A stretch of 64,000 nt of DNA from Jackrogersella multiformis. Its lineage: Eukaryota; Ascomycota; Sordariomycetes; Xylariales; Hypoxylaceae. The first letter of the stretch is position 1. Each line of letters starts with the position of its first letter. The notes below the pieces were generated by a model that made no database searches, was not told the DNA's origin, and worked only from the letters and a program-made list of their open reading frames with translations. Position numbers and translations under genes: made by a program. This document shows, piece by piece, positions 24,642 to 37,454 of this stretch. The stretch lies in assembly GCA_902806575.1 (NCBI GenBank), contig CADCXD010000004.1, forward strand, positions 2,480,001 to 2,544,000, given 5' to 3'.

Positions 24642-25625
24642 TCATATTTCATCCCGTCCTGATGGCTGCTCCGACTGGTCATTCGTTGGAAATGCCGCTT
24701 GGCAGCCTAACCATAACACTAGCTTTCCTATCCGATTCGGATATGCCTCTAAAACACTACTGTATAGCTCCTCCGCACTTTTAGTTGTTTGAACTAGCTT
24801 GCCAAATGTCTTGATATATTGCTTTGATGCCTCAATGTTGAAAGCCCCGTCCACACCCCCGAGCTTATGGTGGGAGCCGACGACGATCTCTGGATTATAC
24901 GATGCGATTTTATCCAGGGACTTCAACCACGCATCCTTCTGGCTTTGTGCCGGAGACTCTGTCATCCACAGGTGGACCTCGTTGTAGACAATGTCTCCGG
25001 CTACAGCCATCTTCAACGTAGGAATATAGAGAAATGTTGTTTCGTCGGTGTCCGAGTGACCCACATCGACAGCCTCGAACGTGTGTCCCTCGAGCGTAAA
25101 CTTGTTGTCTTCTAGGGGCTTCGCTAGGATCTGAAATGATTCCTCGTCGATTTGGCCAGGGAATAGTCCGTGCCAGAAGGACCGAAATTCTGCTGTCAAC
25201 TGCGTTGCCATATGCTCGATCGACTTCTGCGTCGAGACAATCTCTACCCCTGGGAAGCGCCTCTTCATATACGGCCCGTTAAACCAATGGTCGCCGTGGC
25301 CGTGGGTGACATATATTGTGGTGAGACGTTTGTCGGGGATAGTGGCTTCGATCCAGTCACCCAGAGCAACTGCCTGATCAGAAGTGAAAAGGGTGTCGAT
25401 AAGTACAGCCTCGGACTGGCCGGAGACCAGAGTTACAACAGTGGGCTGCCAGAATCCGACTGAGCCATCGGGCAGAGTAGCGTTCGCGGGGATAGGAGGA
25501 GCATTATACAGATCAGCTCGGAGCTGAGACAATGCTTCACTAAGCGGTAGAAGCACGCTGAAGAAGCTGAATTGGAAGAGTGTATGGCTCCACGTCTTCT
25601 TTGCCTGGCTAGTGAATACAATCAT
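24642..25625 (-). CDS. Metallo-beta-lactamase-fold hydrolase, probably secreted or membrane-anchored
   Basis: A single minus-strand exon of 327 aa is read from the ATG at 25625; an upstream in-frame ATG at 25685 would add 20 residues. Near the N-terminus a hydrophobic stretch (TLFQFSFFSVLLPLSEALS) resembles a signal peptide. The zinc-binding motif HGHGDH is at residues 108-113 (H108, H110, D112, H113). Further metal-ligand candidates follow: the histidine in VGHSDTDET, the aspartate in AVAGDIVYNEVH, and a histidine in GSHHKLGG. This is the standard order of the MBL superfamily. Substrate cannot be told: relatives include lactonases, glyoxalase-II-like and detoxifying hydrolases. It stands alone between the housekeeping block and the RIP-destroyed element, in a likely accessory position. 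Confidence 0.88.
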   Translation of the reverse strand: MIVFTSQAKKTWSHTLFQFSFFSVLLPLSEALSQLRADLYNAPPIPANATLPDGSVGFWQPTVVTLVSGQSEAVLIDTLFTSDQAVALGDWIEATIPDKRLTTIYVTHGHGDHWFNGPYMKRRFPGVEIVSTQKSIEHMATQLTAEFRSFWHGLFPGQIDEESFQILAKPLEDNKFTLEGHTFEAVDVGHSDTDETTFLYIPTLKMAVAGDIVYNEVHLWMTESPAQSQKDAWLKSLDKIASYNPEIVVGSHHKLGGVDGAFNIEASKQYIKTFGKLVQTTKSAEELYSSVLEAYPNRIGKLVLWLGCQAAFPTNDQSEQPSGRDEI

Positions 25626-25628
25626 CTT

Positions 25629-26082
25629 GTCGAAAGCTCGGAATTTGTGAATGAAGTTGCATACGAAGTTGTAATTGTTTATCAAATTGTAGATGAGAAC
25701 ACACTTCCATTTCGATGTTTAGGGGCAGCCAAATTTTTGTTAATTTATAGTTCTTATGAACAACTCGAAATATTTAGAATATATTATTGGGATCACTATT
25801 TGACTGAGTAATGTATTCGCCTGGTTAGTAATCGGAGAATGACTGATATCAAATTTAAAAACCCCTATTATCACCGAAACCGATGTATTTTTAATTATTA
25901 TCTCCGTCGCTCTGGTACATACATTGAAGTTTCAAGGCATCAGATTCGTTTCCTCGCAAGCTATGATTAGTATACATGTATGGCAAAGACGAATCGTACC
26001 TAGTAAGGGCTTTTAGGGGTATAAGTGGCTAATGATTCAACTGATGAAATTCACTTTCTGATTTGGCTTTTTTATAGTATAT
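25629..26082. other. Intergenic region between hydrolase and LTR element
   Basis: Promoter side of the minus-strand hydrolase. It becomes steadily AT-richer toward the element. No gene is seen. Confidence 0.45.
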
Positions 26083-26395
26083 TGTGACAAGGGCAATAGG
26101 GCTTAGAACTGTAGTTCAATTTCAAATTATAATTCTTTATAGTCTTAAGGTTCTTACCTTTTATTTCTTCTTACGAAGCGAGGCGTAATAACTTATATAT
26201 ATATAATTTAAATATCTCCTTAAGCACTGTTAACGCCTTCTTAATCCTGTTAATTTAATTTTATATATATTAATTAAATCTTTTAATTAACTTTATTTAA
26301 TAGTTTTGTTTTATAAGTTTTAATATATTTTATATTTATTAATATATATATATATATTAATTATATTTTATTTCGTAAAGTTTATTTATATAATA
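26083..26395 (+). repeat. Left LTR of the RIP-destroyed element
   Basis: Starts TGTGACAAGGGC as the solo LTR does. The first 110 or so bases are only lightly mutated; the rest is RIP-saturated and ends in ATATAATA where the solo copy has GTATGACA. It is about 9 bp longer than the other copies because of an expanded AT run. Confidence 0.85.
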
Positions 26396-29300
26396 TTAAC
26401 TTTTTTTTTAAATGTTCGATTTTAAACATTTTAAAAGATTATAAGATTATAAAGTTTATCGGTATATTATTTATAAAATAATTTAATTATTATCCTTATT
26501 TTATTATTAAATATATATTTATAAAGTTCTTAAGTTTAATGCCTTTTAATTAATTAACCTTTTTATTTTATAAGATATTTTATTTTGTTTTAATTTTTAA
26601 TAAAATTTATAACTTATTTTATTTAATAATTTTTAAATTTTATTAAGATTATTTTACGTAAAATTTAATTAAGGTTAAGGAGTTTTATTATTATAAAAGA
26701 AATTATTTATTAAATCTTAAAAGGTTTTAAAAGTTTTTTATTTAATTTTTTAATAAGGCGTTTAATTTTAATATTTTTTATATTAAGTATTACGAGTTAT
26801 TTCTTTTAAAAAATTAATATATCTTTTTATCGTTTATTTTTTTATTTTTTTATTTATTAACGGTTTCGTTTTAAATGTTTTTATACTTTTTAATATATAT
26901 ATAATTTATTTCCCGGATTACGTAAAATCTTTATAAGAAAGTTATAAGTAATTAAATAATAATTATAGTTAATGTAAAAAGGTGTAAGTTATATTAATAA
27001 TAAAGTAATATTATTATAAGTAAATTCGATTATTACGAAAAGGTTTTTTTAATTATTTATTTTATAATTAATAAAGGTTTTAAGATAAATTTTTAAAATT
27101 TAATTAAGGCGTTTTATTTAGTTGTTAATTTACGAGTGAAACGTAATATTTATATAAGATTTAATTCTTATTAATTTAAAAAAGTTTTTTTAAATATAAG
27201 AAATAAATTTAAAGTTTTTATTAAAAATAATGTTTAATGGTATGCTATATAATTTTTAGTATTATTTGGTAAAGATTTTAATTAAATTATTAATTTTTTT
27301 TCTTTTTATTTTAAAAAGGATAAAGTAAGTTATTTTTAAAAATGGATTTATTATTATTTAAATAAAGTTTATTATTATTATTAATTAAAGATATTTATAT
27401 AAAGTGTGGTAAAGGATTTTATTTTATTAACATTTTAAATAACCTTATATGTAATTTTAAATTATATTTTTAATATTTAATTATTAAAAGTTTCGGATGA
27501 TTAGTTTTAAGGTTTTATTTATTCTTATATATTTAACGATAAGGGTATTATATTCGAAGGAAATAACTTCTTTTTAAAATTTTATAAATATTTAAAGCTT
27601 ATTTTTTTAATATAAGAGATTATCTTAAAGGATAACGTTCTTAAAAAGGTTTATAATTTACGTAATATATTTTAAATTATTAGTAATTACTTTCTTTAAT
27701 TTTTTTATAAAATTAAGAGCTTAATTAAGGGTAATAAAACTATATAATCTTTTTAATATAACGAGGATAGTTATTAAGGAAATAAATAAAGTTCTTTAAA
27801 AATGTAAAAAATGTTTATTTTATAAGACCGACTTTATAAATTAATCTTTAATTCCTCCTTTTTTAAGTCGATATTATAATAGTTTAAAAAAAATATCGAC
27901 CTTATTATTTTATTTTCTTAATTAATAATTAATAATAAATTAATATAATAATAATTCTTATATTTATCGGGTTTAACGTTAGTTTAAAACTTTAGCCGTT
28001 ATAAAATAAGTTAAATTTTAATAGTTAAAGTAGATTTTAATTTATTATTTAATACTTTTTAAATATTAATGCTATTTTTTAAAAAAGTTTATTATAATTA
28101 ATAATTCTTTATTATAAATTTTATAATTTATTTTTATTAACGTAAATTTACGAGAATAATAAGTTATTAATTTAAGTTTATTTTATTTATCTTTTTAAAA
28201 AAAACGACGTTAATAACATAATTTAATATATCGGTTTTAATATAAATTTATTTCGAGGAATTAAAATATGCCATAATAAAAGCTTAAGTAAATTAAAATT
28301 TAAATTCTTTAAAGGATTTACTTATTTTCTCGGTTTATTTTTAATCTTTTTTATCTCCTTTATTTACGTTAATAATCGGTTTTATTATTTTTAAGAATTT
28401 CTTTATAAATTATTAATAAAAGTTTATAAAGTCGATAAATTATTAAAATTCTTTAAGGGATTTAAGTACTTCTTAATTATTAATATAATCGATCTTATTT
28501 TAAGCTATTAAAATGTTATTTATTTCGATAATGTATTTTAAAAAAGTTTATTTTTTATACTTTTTAAAAATACTTCCGTAGGTTAACCGTTAAGTGGTGT
28601 TTTATAAATCTTTTTAAGACTTTTTTAATAATTTTATTATGTTTTTTTATCGTGTTTATATAGATAAAGAGATTATTTAAGTATATTAAAAGGTTTAAAT
28701 CGATAAAATCTCGGAAGATATTATTTATTATTAATTAAAAGGTTACGAAAGTATTAATTAATTTAAATAACATTATTAAGTATTTAAAAAGGTTATATTT
28801 ATAACGGAATATTATTTTTTATTCGTTTTTCTTTTAATTTTAACCAGGTAAAATTTTAATTTAAAATCGATCTTTATAAATTATTTTACGGTTTTAAAGT
28901 AAATTTATAATTTAAATATTAAAGGTATAAAATAATAAATAAAAATAATAATATTATTTAAGCTTTAATAATTAATTATTAGCTTAAAAGGATTTTAAGG
29001 ATCGGGTTTATCGATAAACATTATAAGTGTTATATAAAACGAGGTTAATTTTTAAATTTAACCATTATTAATTATTTTATTTAATTATAATTTAAATGTA
29101 TTAAGTTTTTTTTTACTTATAACGTAAAAAGGTTTTTAAAAAGGTATCTTTTCTTTTTAAAGATCGATAAAATAATCTTAAAGTTAATAATTTAAAAAGC
29201 GTTATTTTATTTTTTTAATTATAATATATATAAATTTATAAAATTCCTTAAAAATATTTTTAACGCTTTATTTATTTTAATATTCTTTATTATCGTTATA

Positions 29301-32300
29301 TTAGTTAATTTTTTTAAGTTATATAAGGTTAAATTAATGTAATATTTCCGATAATAAAAAAAATTAAACTTAATTTTTTTAAGGTTTAAGAAGAAATTTA
29401 TAAGTTTATAAATTTTTATTTATTATTATAATATAATAATATCGTATTTATTATTTAAAGCGTTTAACTTAAAATTAATTTAAGAGAAGTGATTTTTTTA
29501 GTGGTAAAAAATAAAGGGATCGATATAATAACGTTTTATAAAAAAGATTTAAATTAAATTAAAAGTTAATATAAATTAAGTGTATTATTTTTTAATAATT
29601 AATAATTTTTATTTCTTTACTTTAAAAAAAGATATTATTAAGATTAAACTTTCGGAGTTTAATAATGTTTATATTTAATATTTATTTTTATTATATAATA
29701 ATGTTATGTTAATAATAAGTTTATATTTTAAAATTAATTTTAAGTAAGGTTTTTTTATAATTTTTATCTTATTTTTAATTAGTTTTTTAATTATTACGAT
29801 TTAGCGTATTTTATTTTAATTTAGTTATGAGATTTAATAAAATATAATGTCGAGGCCTTTTAAAAATTTAAATTAAAATCTTTAATTTTTATAATTTAAA
29901 AATAAAATAATTTTTATAAAGTTATATTTATTTATATCTTTTTTTATAGTGAAGGTATAAGCTAAGTATTATTATTTTAAGATTATTTTACGAAGGAGAT
30001 TTTATCCGGGTTTAGTGGTAAGTTTTTATTATTAACGTTTTTTTTTGCGAAATAAAAAAGAATTTAATAATTATTACGTTTATAACGTTAATAAAAATTT
30101 TTATTTTTTTTTATTAGTTTATATTTGCTTAATTAATTCCTTTTAAAGCATTTTTATTATTAAATTAAACTTTATTTTTTTAGTTTAATCTTAACTTACT
30201 TTCGTTTTTAGGTTTATCGTTATTTCTTAAAGATCGATTTTAGCTCGGATTAAAGCGGTTTTCCTTTTTACGGTTAATTTAGCTTAATTTCGAGGATTTT
30301 TAAGTTAAAGTAGGCTTTCCTTTTCCCGAAATACCGGGGTTAGTTAATATATTTTCATATATTTAATTTATTTTTTAAATAATAATAAGGAATTTTTTAT
30401 TTATATTTAAAAATTTTTCTTATTTAAAATAAATTAATTTAATAATTTCGTTAAAAAGGATTTTAACGATATAATTTTAAAATATCGTTTTAAATTATTA
30501 AATTATTTTATTAAGGTTTAATAATTTAATAAAATATTAAGTAATATCCTTTTAATATTTAAGCTTATTTTTTTTTTTAAATTATAATGTTTTTTCGAAA
30601 AGTTTATAAAACGTTTTTAAAGGATAATAACGTATATTATTTAAATATTAAAGATTTTTAATCACGTAACTTAACTTTTATATTATTAATATTATAATTA
30701 TACTTTTTTAAATAGTAACGATTTAATTTAATTAATACGATAAAAATCTTTAAGAAAATCTTTTATATATATTTTTAAATATATTTTAACTTTTATTTAT
30801 TAAGTCCGGAACTTTATAAGGTTTTTATTATTATAAATGGTTAATTTATTAAATTATATTAAATTAACGATAATTATAACGTAAAAAGGACGAGTTAATT
30901 ATTTTAAAGCTTTAAATAATCGGTTATTATTATTTTAAAGTAAAAGATTTTTATCGTTATATAAGGGCGTAAGATTATCTCGAGGTAATTTTTTAAAAGG
31001 GTTTTTAAGTAATTTAAGGTTTTAAGATTAATTATTAAAATTGGAATTGCTTAAGTTATTATTAAATACTTTAGCGGCCTTTTTAAAGAGAATTCTTTCT
31101 TTATTATTTTTAAATATAAAAGAGTTAATTTTAACGGAATCGAATTATACTTAAGCCTTTTTAATTATTTTTTTAACTTAAGTTTATAAAAGAAATTATA
31201 AAGAAAAAAGGTTTTTTATTTAAGCTTTTAAGTTAAAATATTTAGTAAATAATATTTTAAAATATATTAAATTTCTTCGATTAAAAGGATTTAATTTAAT
31301 TAGCGTTTTTAATGTAGTATATTTTCCGATGCTTTTTAAGATAAAGTTAATATTAATTAATTTATTAAAAATTAATTAAATATTAAATTTATTAAAAACG
31401 GTTTAAATATAAGCTTTTAAGTTATTAAATTAACGGTGGGTTTTTACGTCGATATGCGTAAAGTTTATATATTTTCTTATAAAAAGGTTATTAATTTAAG
31501 ATTTTTTAATGTAAGCTTAATTTATTACTTTTTATTAAAGATCTTTTTACTTTTTAATGTTTTAATAAAAGGTTTAAAGGGTTTATTAATAATAATTAAT
31601 TATTTCTTTAAACTTATTAATAGTTTTTTAATAGGTTTAATTGTTTTATATATATTAAGTAATTATATTTTAAACTTATTACGAAAAGTTTAAATTAATT
31701 TATTAAACTTATTATTTAAAGTAAGTTATTTATTCGTTTATTAATATTATACCGGTTTAATTAAATTAAATTATTATATTATAAATTATTTAAATTATAT
31801 TATATTAATTTTAAATTTAATTTTTATTAATAATTTAATAATTTATAATAATAATAATAAATATTTAAATAATATAATAATTATTATATATTTTTTAATA
31901 AAACTTAATAAATTATATAAAAAAATTATTAATATTAAAAACGTTTTATATAATTATTTTATAATTTTAAAGGTTATAAAAAGTTATAATATTATTATTA
32001 TTAAATTAAGGTAATTTAAAAATAAAGGAAAAGTTTTAAAACGATATATTTTTTATTTTAAGTATTTTAATAAAAAATCGTTTATTAAAACGTCGTTTAA
32101 TTTTAATAAGTTTTTATAAACGGTAATTTTCTTTAAGTTTACTTTTAACTTTAAGATTTTATAAAAAAAGTATTATTAAAAATTTAAAAAATTATTTATT
32201 ATTTAATAAAAAAAGTAATTTAAGGTTTTATAAATTAATAAATAATAAAATTTCTTTTATAATTATAATAATATACGTAATAATAAAATTAATAAATAAT

Positions 32301-32400
32301 ATTAATATAATATATTTTAATAAGAATTTTTTTAAATAAATTAATTATTTATAAGTAATTAAAATAAAGTAATTTTTTAAAAAAAATTAATTTTCTTTCG

Positions 32401-32416
32401 AAAAGCACGTGCTTTT
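32401..32416. repeat. Perfect 16-bp palindrome containing CACGTG
   Basis: AAAAGCACGTGCTTTT lies inside the RIP-saturated interior, about 40 bp before the right LTR. It keeps GC and CA/TG dinucleotides that are rare in the surrounding DNA. Confidence 0.9.
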
Positions 32417-32454
32417 TTAAAAATAAAGTTTTTTTAAAATATAAAAAAATTATT

Positions 32455-32758
32455 TATAATAAAAATAATAAAGTTTAAAATTATAATTTAATTTTAAATA
32501 AATTTTTTTTATAATTTTAAGGTTTTTACTTTTTTTTTTATAAAACGAAACGTAATAACTTATATATATATAATTTAAATATTTTTTTAAACGTTATTAA
32601 CGCCTTTTTAATTTTATTAGTTTAATTTTACATATATTAATTAAATCTTTTAATTAACCTTATTTAATAACTTTATTTTATAAGTTCTAACATATCTCGT
32701 ATTTACCAACTTGCATATATTGATCATACTCTGCTTTATGGAGCCTATCCGTATGACA
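32455..32758 (+). repeat. Right LTR of the RIP-destroyed element
   Basis: 304 bp. The left part is RIP-saturated (TATAATAAAAATAATAAA where the intact copy has TGTGACAAGGGCAATAGG). The last 70-80 bp (from about 32685: CTCGTATTTACCAACTTG to GTATGACA) are almost unmutated. Confidence 0.88.
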
Positions 32759-35700
32759 CCCTATTTATAATATTCATAAGAGACTAAGCATATAAGGAGG
32801 GGGAAATCGTGTTGAATAAGAAACAGGACCATGTAAACTCCCCAGATGTCACATATATTCCGAGAAGAGTAAAAACTTCTCTAGTTCATTGTTTAAGAGA
32901 TGACCCAAAAGAATAAATACTTCATTGGGAATACAATACAAATAAATTCCCAGATCTTGGACACATATTGATCGTACTGTTTCTAGTGACCAGTTCTTAG
33001 GAGATCTCAAATATTTACTACAGCCAGGTTCACATTAAGCACCGTAACCCCGATATATTCTTTGACTCCTATAAGATCGGTATGCTCAGGTCTTGTGTAA
33101 GGCGTTGTCTTCAATGTCGGCAATTAGACGTACAAAGGTGTATTTCATTGCCCCTTTCGGCCCCGGAGGCTCCCTCTTGGCCCAAGTACATCTTTATTCG
33201 AAGCATAATCTAGCTTCTCGGCAAGAAATCCTCCTGCTTGGGCCAAATTAGGTCAGTGTTCACCTTCACGTCAGAAATATTTCTTACGAGGATGACGCGA
33301 TAGAAAGAGGAAACTGTCTCGCGGCCCGTCACACTCGGTGTTGTGGGTCGGCTCGACCGAGTGGCATTCGTCCGATGCCGTTCTTAGCCGGTATCCCGTG
33401 GTGTGCCTGCCATTCCGATAATACCTAGATAGTCATACTAATGAAGGTAGTTGCCGTGGATTGTGGCCGGCTATCACTTCCAAGGTGCACAATGAGGTAG
33501 GAGAGAGCATGTTTGAAACTGGAGAAGGATTAACCGGCACATAGGGTGAATACCAACGGATGAACAAAAATTGAACTGTAACTTATATTTATAGAGTAGG
33601 TCTAATAATAAGTAATGTGATAACTTCATCACTCATCCCTTATGATTCATATATCTGGGTGATATAAAATAGAGTAAATAGCAATAATGCAATATCTCTG
33701 AATTTGCGAGAGAAGCTATGTCAACTTGATGAAGCTGGTGGTAGCTTGTATTAAAAGAACCATCACCTCCATGGTTAGGAGACTGGGAGATCAAAATGGA
33801 CCTTAGAAAGTATCTAGGTACCTAGGTAGCGCCACTGAAAGTCATGACCACAGCCACAGCCACATGACTTAACTTGGAACTGATGAACTTCCGAATCTTG
33901 ATTTCGATATGCTTTCATAGAGGAAGCCGGGCCCTGCTCTAATTGAGGCTATCGCCCTACCTATGCGCTACAAGGCAAAAGCTCTGGTGTCCAGTCGCAT
34001 AACATTGCTGTCGAATTTGGTTTTGTTTTCCGTGTTTATGCAAAGCATGCGACTGCGGGCAACACGCCTCGTCACCCATCTGCCGATTTATCGAAATACT
34101 CAGCCAGTCAGCTAGCGTTTGGTATGGCCGAATATCTCTTTTATTTTTTATTTTTTTACCTACCTAGGTACCTGGGGGTAGGCATTGCATTATTATCAAT
34201 TTTTATACCCTCTTCGCTAGACCCTAACTTCGGGAGAATCACTGCAATCGAGACTGTCTCCGGCAGCCGGGTAGACCCATTATGTATGTCAAATGGTTTC
34301 ACTAGAACTGCTCGCGGTACGATCGATCCTTCTCTTCTTCGGAGCCCCTACCTAGGTGGATATTACCGTAGTTGCCCCGTCCAAGTTGCAGATCTCTTTG
34401 GGGTTAGAGATGGGCTAGAAAAGTTGAAGTAAAGCTCGTCAAGTTTAACAAAACTTTAGTGGAGAAAAAGGCATCAGATCAGGGGTGAAACAACCCCATC
34501 AGGGCCATCACGGTAGTTGGAGAAGTTATTTTTATAGCCACCGGCCCCTATGAGCTTGTTAGCGGATAGGTTAGGGCTCGTATCAATGCTAGTGTCCCTT
34601 TATGGTGAGTTACGAACGATAGGTTTTAGCAAGGCCGAATGTTTCGATGTTTTGGTTTCTAGAAAACTAACAACAGCACCACTACCTACCTACCTAGGTA
34701 CCTACCTAGGTATGTAACGCCACACTAGGTTGAAGTACCTTTGCGGTGTATTTCCAAGAAAAGTGCACTTGTCCGGATGAAATCTTGCTTTGCCGGTAGC
34801 ACGCATGAAGGTCACTTCGGTAGGGGGACATTATCACACAAGCCCCAACCCGTAAATCACACAACGGAAGATACCGAAGGTCGAAACGATTTTGACCTCG
34901 AAAGGATATCGTCTTTTACTCTTCAGGACTAAAAAATTGTAATATATAGTACAAAGACGATGTGGAGTCTTACTAAGTTACTGCGCCTGGGTACCTAATT
35001 TACCTAGGTACTTATTTAGGAACCGAGGCGGCGAGGTGAATATTTCTTATGATTACCTAAGTACCAATGCATACCGAACATAATTTACAAGATTCCCTGT
35101 CGAGCTGAGATAGCACAGCTCGATAAATCTAAGCCTCACTTACTACACCAAGAACGGACATAGTGTGTCTGTCTTACCACGGGCCTCGAGCGAGAAACTA
35201 CCGACATCGCATACTAGTGTAGGTACATAGTAATAGTAGTGTAGACGACAAACGAAAGAATTTGATGGATCGGTGTTTTAGTGCGACCGACTTCCCGTGG
35301 TTCAACTCAGAGCTTGTTAAACGTGGTCGATTCTTCCTCCATAAACTCTCTGTCTGCGGTAAAATCCGGAGCGCACATGGGATCTCGGACACCACATGTG
35401 CAATGGGCGCATTACTGCCTGTGGTGCTGCAGCGACAATGCCGATCGACATATGCTTATTTTCGTTACTTTAGGCCTGAGCTTTGAAGTTGCGAGAAATG
35501 CAAACTCCGAGATGAGAGTTTCTACATGAGCTCGTCACCTTGGCAATACCTTTGAATTTGGGGGGAATCACTGATAAGTACCTAATGGACAGGTTGCCAA
35601 GTGGACAGCCATAATACATCCATCCATATCAAGATGACGGCAGTGGCTGTGCTTGCTATCTAGGATCCAATCAAGCTAAATCCTCTCCTTAATAGAAGTA

Positions 35701-37454
35701 GGATGTTGGGCGAGTCGCTCGTTAGGGACTTGCTTCTGGCACGCGGATCTGACGGTCTCATATGTGATAGGTATGGGCTATCACACTGTTACCAATCACC
35801 AATCATCAAACACGTGAGATAGGAAGACAAAAAACCATTGTGTTATTACAACAGGAGCTGGATTGCCGTGGTGCCGCAGAGCCGACGGGACCGATTCAGC
35901 AAAGTGTTCTCTTTCTCCCGGTGCCTTTCATGTTTCGTCGTCGGTCGAACAATTGTAGCCGTCATGGCCGTGGAACTTAATGTTGCAGAGAGTCATGTAC
36001 TCTGTACTTCCCCATCTGGTTTCCGAGCATTGAAGTTATCGTGGTCTTTGACCCGAAACCAGGAGTACCCAGGACATAATACCGTATCTAGTATAGTATA
36101 TTTTATAATCTATCTACTATTAGTGTTATATTATATGGTACTAGTGCGTTTTCCGGTTGGTTCTCCTAAACAAACCACTTGGATCTGAATCTGATGCGTG
36201 TGTGCTACAACTAGGTACATCTGACTGTTCTAGGATGTGTACTTGCACCATTCTGGCGATAATGATGGCCAATGCATCATGCCCATTCTCATCGAAGGAT
36301 TCATGTTGTCTTGACTCGTTCGTCTACTCGCCGTGTTTGGAATCGTCATCATTCACCGTAAGCAAAGAGTTGTCTATCATTCTTGATGGTTATAAGGAGA
36401 GGTTATTGGGCCTAAGCCTTCGAGTGGAATGGCGTCGTCATCCTCAAAGTGCAGATAAGTTTTCTCCTGCAGGACAGGACATGATGGTTGGTTGGTTACT
36501 GGTAACAAAAAACAAAATCATCCATAAGAATTAATAAGATTGTTTATGGTTACCGTTGATGGTTACTGGATTTTGTGTTCTGTCTACTAGTAATAGTATG
36601 TGTGCAAGTAATAGTGTACCTACCTAGGTAGGAGCGGGAATGTATGCATTATGGTATAGGTATCTGTACTGTCGGTGGTTACTTACTCGACTTGACCACC
36701 TCCGTGACAATAGGACAATAGATGGTCGCTACCATAGTAGATGGTGCAATATTCAGCGTCGCTACCCTTCCTGATTCGTTCGGGCCAATTCGCATTCGGT
36801 CTTAGGAAGCTGGGGTCCATTGGCCGAGAAAGGCACTACCTTCGCACCAGCTTACGCGTCCCTCCCCTCTTTAATCGACAGTCCGACCCCTGTCAACCTG
36901 CCCGACAAGGCCAAAAGATTCCTTGCCAAGCCACACAGGGACTCACAGGGAATACAGAGGGAAGTTACCCCCCCCTCCCCCCTCCCCAGCAGCCCCAGCA
37001 GCCTCAGGAACTGCCCACTTTCCACTCTCCACTCTTTTTAATTCTTTTCAATGCTCAATGCTTTTCCTATTAGTCCTTAACCTGTAGTTCCTTTTATTCT
37101 GAGGCACGCATATTACCCATTAACACCCATAACATCCAAATCTCCCTTCCGATCCGCAAAACTTCCCTACCAATCTCTCGACATTTCTCGCCATCTCGTC
37201 ATCTCTCATTTACAATCTACAATCTACATTCTACATCTTACAAACGAAACAACTTTTTCTTTGGTCGCCTACCATCGTCGACGAATCGAAACCACCTACT
37301 TCTTACATATCGAATACGATTTGCTACTTACTATTTGCTACTCTCAATATTCGAAACATAACACGATACGATACTCAATACTCATCGTCCCCTCTAGGAC
37401 GCGGCCTTTCATTTAGTAGTTCCTAACCGGACTGATTCCTATTCTAGCACCATC
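32759..37454. other. Long intergenic region, gene-poor
   Basis: No convincing gene in about 4.7 kb. Short open frames (34124-34432, 35838-36188, 36157-36534, 36741-37073) lack family resemblance, start with or span palindromes, or overlap each other. TACCTAGGTA palindromes occur near 33815, 34160, 34350, 34690, 35000 and 36620. The final 350 bp before the bZIP start is strongly pyrimidine/A-rich (repeated ACAATCTACA units around 37211-37240), typical of a long fungal promoter and 5' leader. Confidence 0.5.

Larger units (their letters stand above)
26083..32758 (+). mobile_element. RIP-destroyed LTR retrotransposon, about 6.7 kb
   Basis: Two same-orientation terminal repeats (26083-26395 and 32455-32758) bracket about 6.06 kb of DNA. 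The right copy is exactly 304 bp, the length of the solo LTR at 55769-56072, and both are alignable to it end to end with changes of C-to-T or G-to-A type. The interior is extremely AT-rich, with stops in all frames, so no gag or pol reading frame can be recovered, and copia/gypsy membership is undecided. The remaining C and G are mostly in CpG or CpT/ApG contexts, as expected after RIP-type mutation. Small open frames inside (for example 31436-31693) are chance products of AT-rich DNA. No matching 5-bp target duplication was found outside the two LTR ends (TATAT left, CCCTA right). Orientation is set by agreement with the solo LTR. Confidence 0.85.

Noticed and set aside
31436..31693. 85-codon open frame in the AT-rich element
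   Set aside because: Composition is only Ile/Leu/Phe/Lys/Asn/Tyr as expected from AT-rich DNA; it matches no gag or pol motif.
34124..34432. 102-codon open frame
   Set aside because: Runs across two TACCTAGGTA palindromes, which otherwise avoid exons, and shows no recognisable domain.
36741..37073. Open frames before the bZIP gene
   Set aside because: Proline-rich translation of a CT/CA-rich leader; more likely promoter or 5' leader DNA.
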